DNA of 5,650 bases from Halieaceae bacterium. Lineage in GTDB: Bacteria; Pseudomonadota; Gammaproteobacteria; Pseudomonadales; Halieaceae. Under the pieces are notes generated by a model, which was not told the DNA's origin, ran no database searches, and worked only from the letters and a program-made list of their open reading frames with translations. How positions within the stretch are numbered: position 1 is the stretch's first letter; each line of letters begins with the position of its first letter. This document shows, piece after piece, positions 3,430 to 5,650 of the stretch. The stretch is taken from positions 1 to 5,650 of the forward strand of contig WTHO01000120.1 of the NCBI GenBank assembly GCA_011523115.1, written 5' to 3'. Made by a program: the position numbers and the translations under genes.

Positions 3430-5650
3430 ATGAATACAGTAAGGCGGTTTGCTCTGTCGGTGTTGATGATGCTCGCCCCCAGTGTGGCGATCTCGGAAGA
3501 TATTGATCTCTTCGCAAGTGGCTTGGCCAGCGGTGCGGCGGCGGATTCATTACCCAATATTCTGTTCGTGCTCGATAACACCTCGAACTGGTCTCGCCAA
3601 AGTCAGAAATGGCCCGACGATACTCAAGGTCAGTCCGAGGTAAGGGCAATTGATGCGACTTTGAAGCGACTGCTCCAGCAGGGCAAGGACGCCAATGTCG
3701 GGCTGATCGAATTTACGACTGCGGGTAATGCGAGTCAGGACGGTGGATATGTCCGGTTTGACATGCAGCAATTGGGCGGTGTGGATAGCAGGTTGTTCTC
3801 GGTGCTCGAGCAGATTGATCAAGGCATCAATGACCCGGACGAGAAGCGGAACGCCAACTCCTCTTACGGTAGCCTCGCCAGCGATGTTTATGCTTACCTC
3901 GCCGGTAGCGCGCAGAGTTTTTTGGGGGAAGGTACGCCTATCGCGCTGGCAGATGCGGCCGGGTACGAAGCGGCTTACAGTATCTTTGATTCGCCACTCA
4001 CCGAATCAGACATTTGCTCGGATACCTATGTCATTTTTATCAGCAACACGGACAGTAATGGCCCTGAAGTTGACAGCGCCGAGAACTCCGCCCGATTGGC
4101 TGGCCTCTATGCCGAGCTGGGGGAGGTGCCGAACAAGGCGTTCGCCAGGGAGGCTGGTGAAGGGATCCTGATGCAGGAGTACGAGCTGGTTCGAAATCAG
4201 TCTGAAGCCATTGAACCTATTGGTTACACCCAGATTAGTTACAAGAATGCCAGCCAATGCACCAAGCAAGTCAACGGTAACAGTGACGAGAGTCAGCTGA
4301 TACAAGACTATTGTCAGGCTGAGGGAGATTGCGCCTGCAGTGATACCGACAGCGATCAGGGACTGTTTGCGGTAACTCCCACATCGGCACTGGATGAGTT
4401 CAAGGCAATCCCCAACCAGTTCATTGATGGTGTGGATTTCAATCTCGATGACTGGACAAAATTTCTGCACGAGTTGGGTGTGCCCGTGGTTGTTGAGGGG
4501 GCGGGTGGTGCGGCAGATACGACCGTACGAGTGCCTGTGACCACCTACACCGTGGACGTGTACAACGCCCAGCCGAATGCCGAGCACTCGGCGCTGATGC
4601 ACAGTGCAGCCGAACAGGGAGGTGGATACCGTCAGTCTGCGACCAGTCAGGTTGAACTCGAGCAGGCGCTGAGCCGCATCTTGGGCGACATCATCGACAT
4701 AAATACATCCTACGCTGCCGTCACGCTGCCATTGAGTGCTACCAATCGTGCCCAGGCCGAAAACAAAGTGTTTGTCGGGATGTTTCGCCCCGCCAGTCAG
4801 CGAAAGCCCAGATGGCTCGGCAATCTCAAGCAATATCAACTCGCCAAATTTGACGGGCAGATTGAACTCGCCGATGTGAATTACGACCGGGCAATCAACC
4901 CGCAAACGGGTTTCGCACAGTCCTGTGCCACCAGTTTTTGGACCACAGATACCTCCAGAGCAACCAAGGCAGTGGGTGTTTCGGGACCCTATTTCTCAGA
5001 TTTGGGACTTGAGCCCAGCCCCGTGAGCGAGTGTCTGGAGGAGTTCAGAGGAGAGCGTAGCGTGCTGTCTGACTCTCCGGATGGTCCCTTCGTCGAGAAA
5101 GGCGGTGCGGCGCAACAGATCCGCGGGCAGGTATCTGGCACGCGAAAGAGTGCGAGAAAAATCCTGACCCAATCGGGCAGTGGGCTGGTCGCCGCCAGCG
5201 GAACTGACTTTTTAGGAAGCGCCGTCGACGCAGCCACCCTCTATGCCTATTTGGTGGGTGAAGAGGCTGGGCTGAAAGGGGGAGATCTCAAGCTACCCGG
5301 CATCGAGGTGTCGGGGGAAACCGTTTATGTTGAGAACCCCGCGTTGAGTGTGGAGGAGCGCGAGCCTTTTGAGGGCCTGCGTCCCACGATCCATGGCGAT
5401 ATTGTTCACTCCAGACCGCTCACCATCACCTACGGTCCGATCGACCAGACTGACCTGACCAAAGGTAGTGACTTCCGAATATTCTATGGCGCCAACGATG
5501 GCTTATTCCGTGCGCTGGACCCCACCACCGGGCAGGAGGATTGGGCCTTCATCGCCAGAGAGCACCTCGATGGCGTGAGCCGGCTCTACGCCAATACGCC
5601 CACCGTCGACTACTTCGGGTTGGACGAATCCTTGTCAACAGAGATTGATG
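3430..5650 (+). CDS. pilY1: PilY1 tip adhesin/priming protein, 3' end outside window
   Basis: PilC/PilY1-family secreted tip protein. The reading frame is open from ATG 3430 to the edge: 740 codons with no stop, against 1,000 or more in the family. A strong Shine-Dalgarno (AGGGAGG) lies 5-6 nt upstream. The N-terminus is a Sec signal peptide: basic residues at 5-6, hydrophobic to about 19, probable cleavage near 20-22. Then comes a von Willebrand A-like domain: NILFVLDNTSNWS (43-55), GTPIA (168-172), YVIFISN (200-206), DVYNAQPN (from 378) and GGGY (397-400). Next is the PilY connector with VTLPLSATNRAQ and RWLGNLK (461-467), then RKILT (576 on). The C-terminal beta-propeller begins around GLRPTIHGDIVHSRP (GDIVHSRP from 656), with the hallmark FYGANDGLFRALD (685 on). 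The MIDAS is non-canonical, and no RGD is present in the visible part. The propeller calcium site of Pseudomonas PilY1 would lie beyond the edge. Confidence 0.95.
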   Translation, partial: MNTVRRFALSVLMMLAPSVAISEDIDLFASGLASGAAADSLPNILFVLDNTSNWSRQSQKWPDDTQGQSEVRAIDATLKRLLQQGKDANVGLIEFTTAGNASQDGGYVRFDMQQLGGVDSRLFSVLEQIDQGINDPDEKRNANSSYGSLASDVYAYLAGSAQSFLGEGTPIALADAAGYEAAYSIFDSPLTESDICSDTYVIFISNTDSNGPEVDSAENSARLAGLYAELGEVPNKAFAREAGEGILMQEYELVRNQSEAIEPIGYTQISYKNASQCTKQVNGNSDESQLIQDYCQAEGDCACSDTDSDQGLFAVTPTSALDEFKAIPNQFIDGVDFNLDDWTKFLHELGVPVVVEGAGGAADTTVRVPVTTYTVDVYNAQPNAEHSALMHSAAEQGGGYRQSATSQVELEQALSRILGDIIDINTSYAAVTLPLSATNRAQAENKVFVGMFRPASQRKPRWLGNLKQYQLAKFDGQIELADVNYDRAINPQTGFAQSCATSFWTTDTSRATKAVGVSGPYFSDLGLEPSPVSECLEEFRGERSVLSDSPDGPFVEKGGAAQQIRGQVSGTRKSARKILTQSGSGLVAASGTDFLGSAVDAATLYAYLVGEEAGLKGGDLKLPGIEVSGETVYVENPALSVEEREPFEGLRPTIHGDIVHSRPLTITYGPIDQTDLTKGSDFRIFYGANDGLFRALDPTTGQEDWAFIAREHLDGVSRLYANTPTVDYFGLDESLSTEID

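Noticed and set aside
4006..4905. A 299-codon open frame on the minus strand inside pilY1
   Set aside because: It lies fully antisense to pilY1, whose frame carries clear family motifs through the same stretch. The antisense peptide has no recognisable domain, and long shadows are common in GC-rich coding DNA.

Overview
The window is one strand-uniform gene cassette for type IVa pilus minor (priming) pilins plus the start of the tip-associated protein PilY1. It suggests a Gammaproteobacterium or a close relative. The gene set pilE / fimT-fimU / pilV / pilW / pilX / pilY1 is typical of gamma- and some betaproteobacteria, the start codons and Shine-Dalgarno sites are proteobacterial, and base composition looks like mid-50s percent GC by eye. 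Assignment to a marine group such as the Cellvibrionales is only a guess.

Layout, all on the + strand. Positions 1-139 are an AT-rich leader with a cluster of AATGCA-type inverted repeats but no convincing promoter. It is followed by pilE-like (140-655), fimT/fimU-like (649-1188), pilV (1185-1736), pilW (1740-2864), pilX (2864-3391), a 38-nt gap, and pilY1 (3430 to beyond the right edge, 740 codons visible). The five pilin-like genes are joined by overlapping or touching stop and start codons, so they form one translationally coupled operon. The only real gap is before pilY1. There the Shine-Dalgarno sequence lies in the loop of a perfect 6-bp inverted repeat, a possible translational control point.

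How the genes work together, from established knowledge of the families. The pseudopilin-like proteins PilE, FimT/FimU, PilV, PilW and PilX are processed by the prepilin peptidase PilD at a conserved Gly/hydrophobic junction. They assemble in the inner membrane into a short tip complex that, together with PilY1, primes polymerisation of the major pilin. PilY1 has an N-terminal von Willebrand A-like domain and a C-terminal beta-propeller. In other bacteria it takes part in adhesion, retraction control and surface sensing. The major pilin, the assembly motors and the secretin are not in this window.

This is largely a known system, and I found no evidence of a wholly new one. Points worth a second look are the pilE-first gene order, the pilY1 RBS hairpin, the non-canonical metal site of the PilY1 vWA domain, its Cys-flanked Asp-rich loop, the Cys-rich FimT/FimU protein that lacks a GRxR motif, and the palindromic cluster upstream. 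No tRNA, rRNA, CRISPR array, insertion sequence or terminator is visible.
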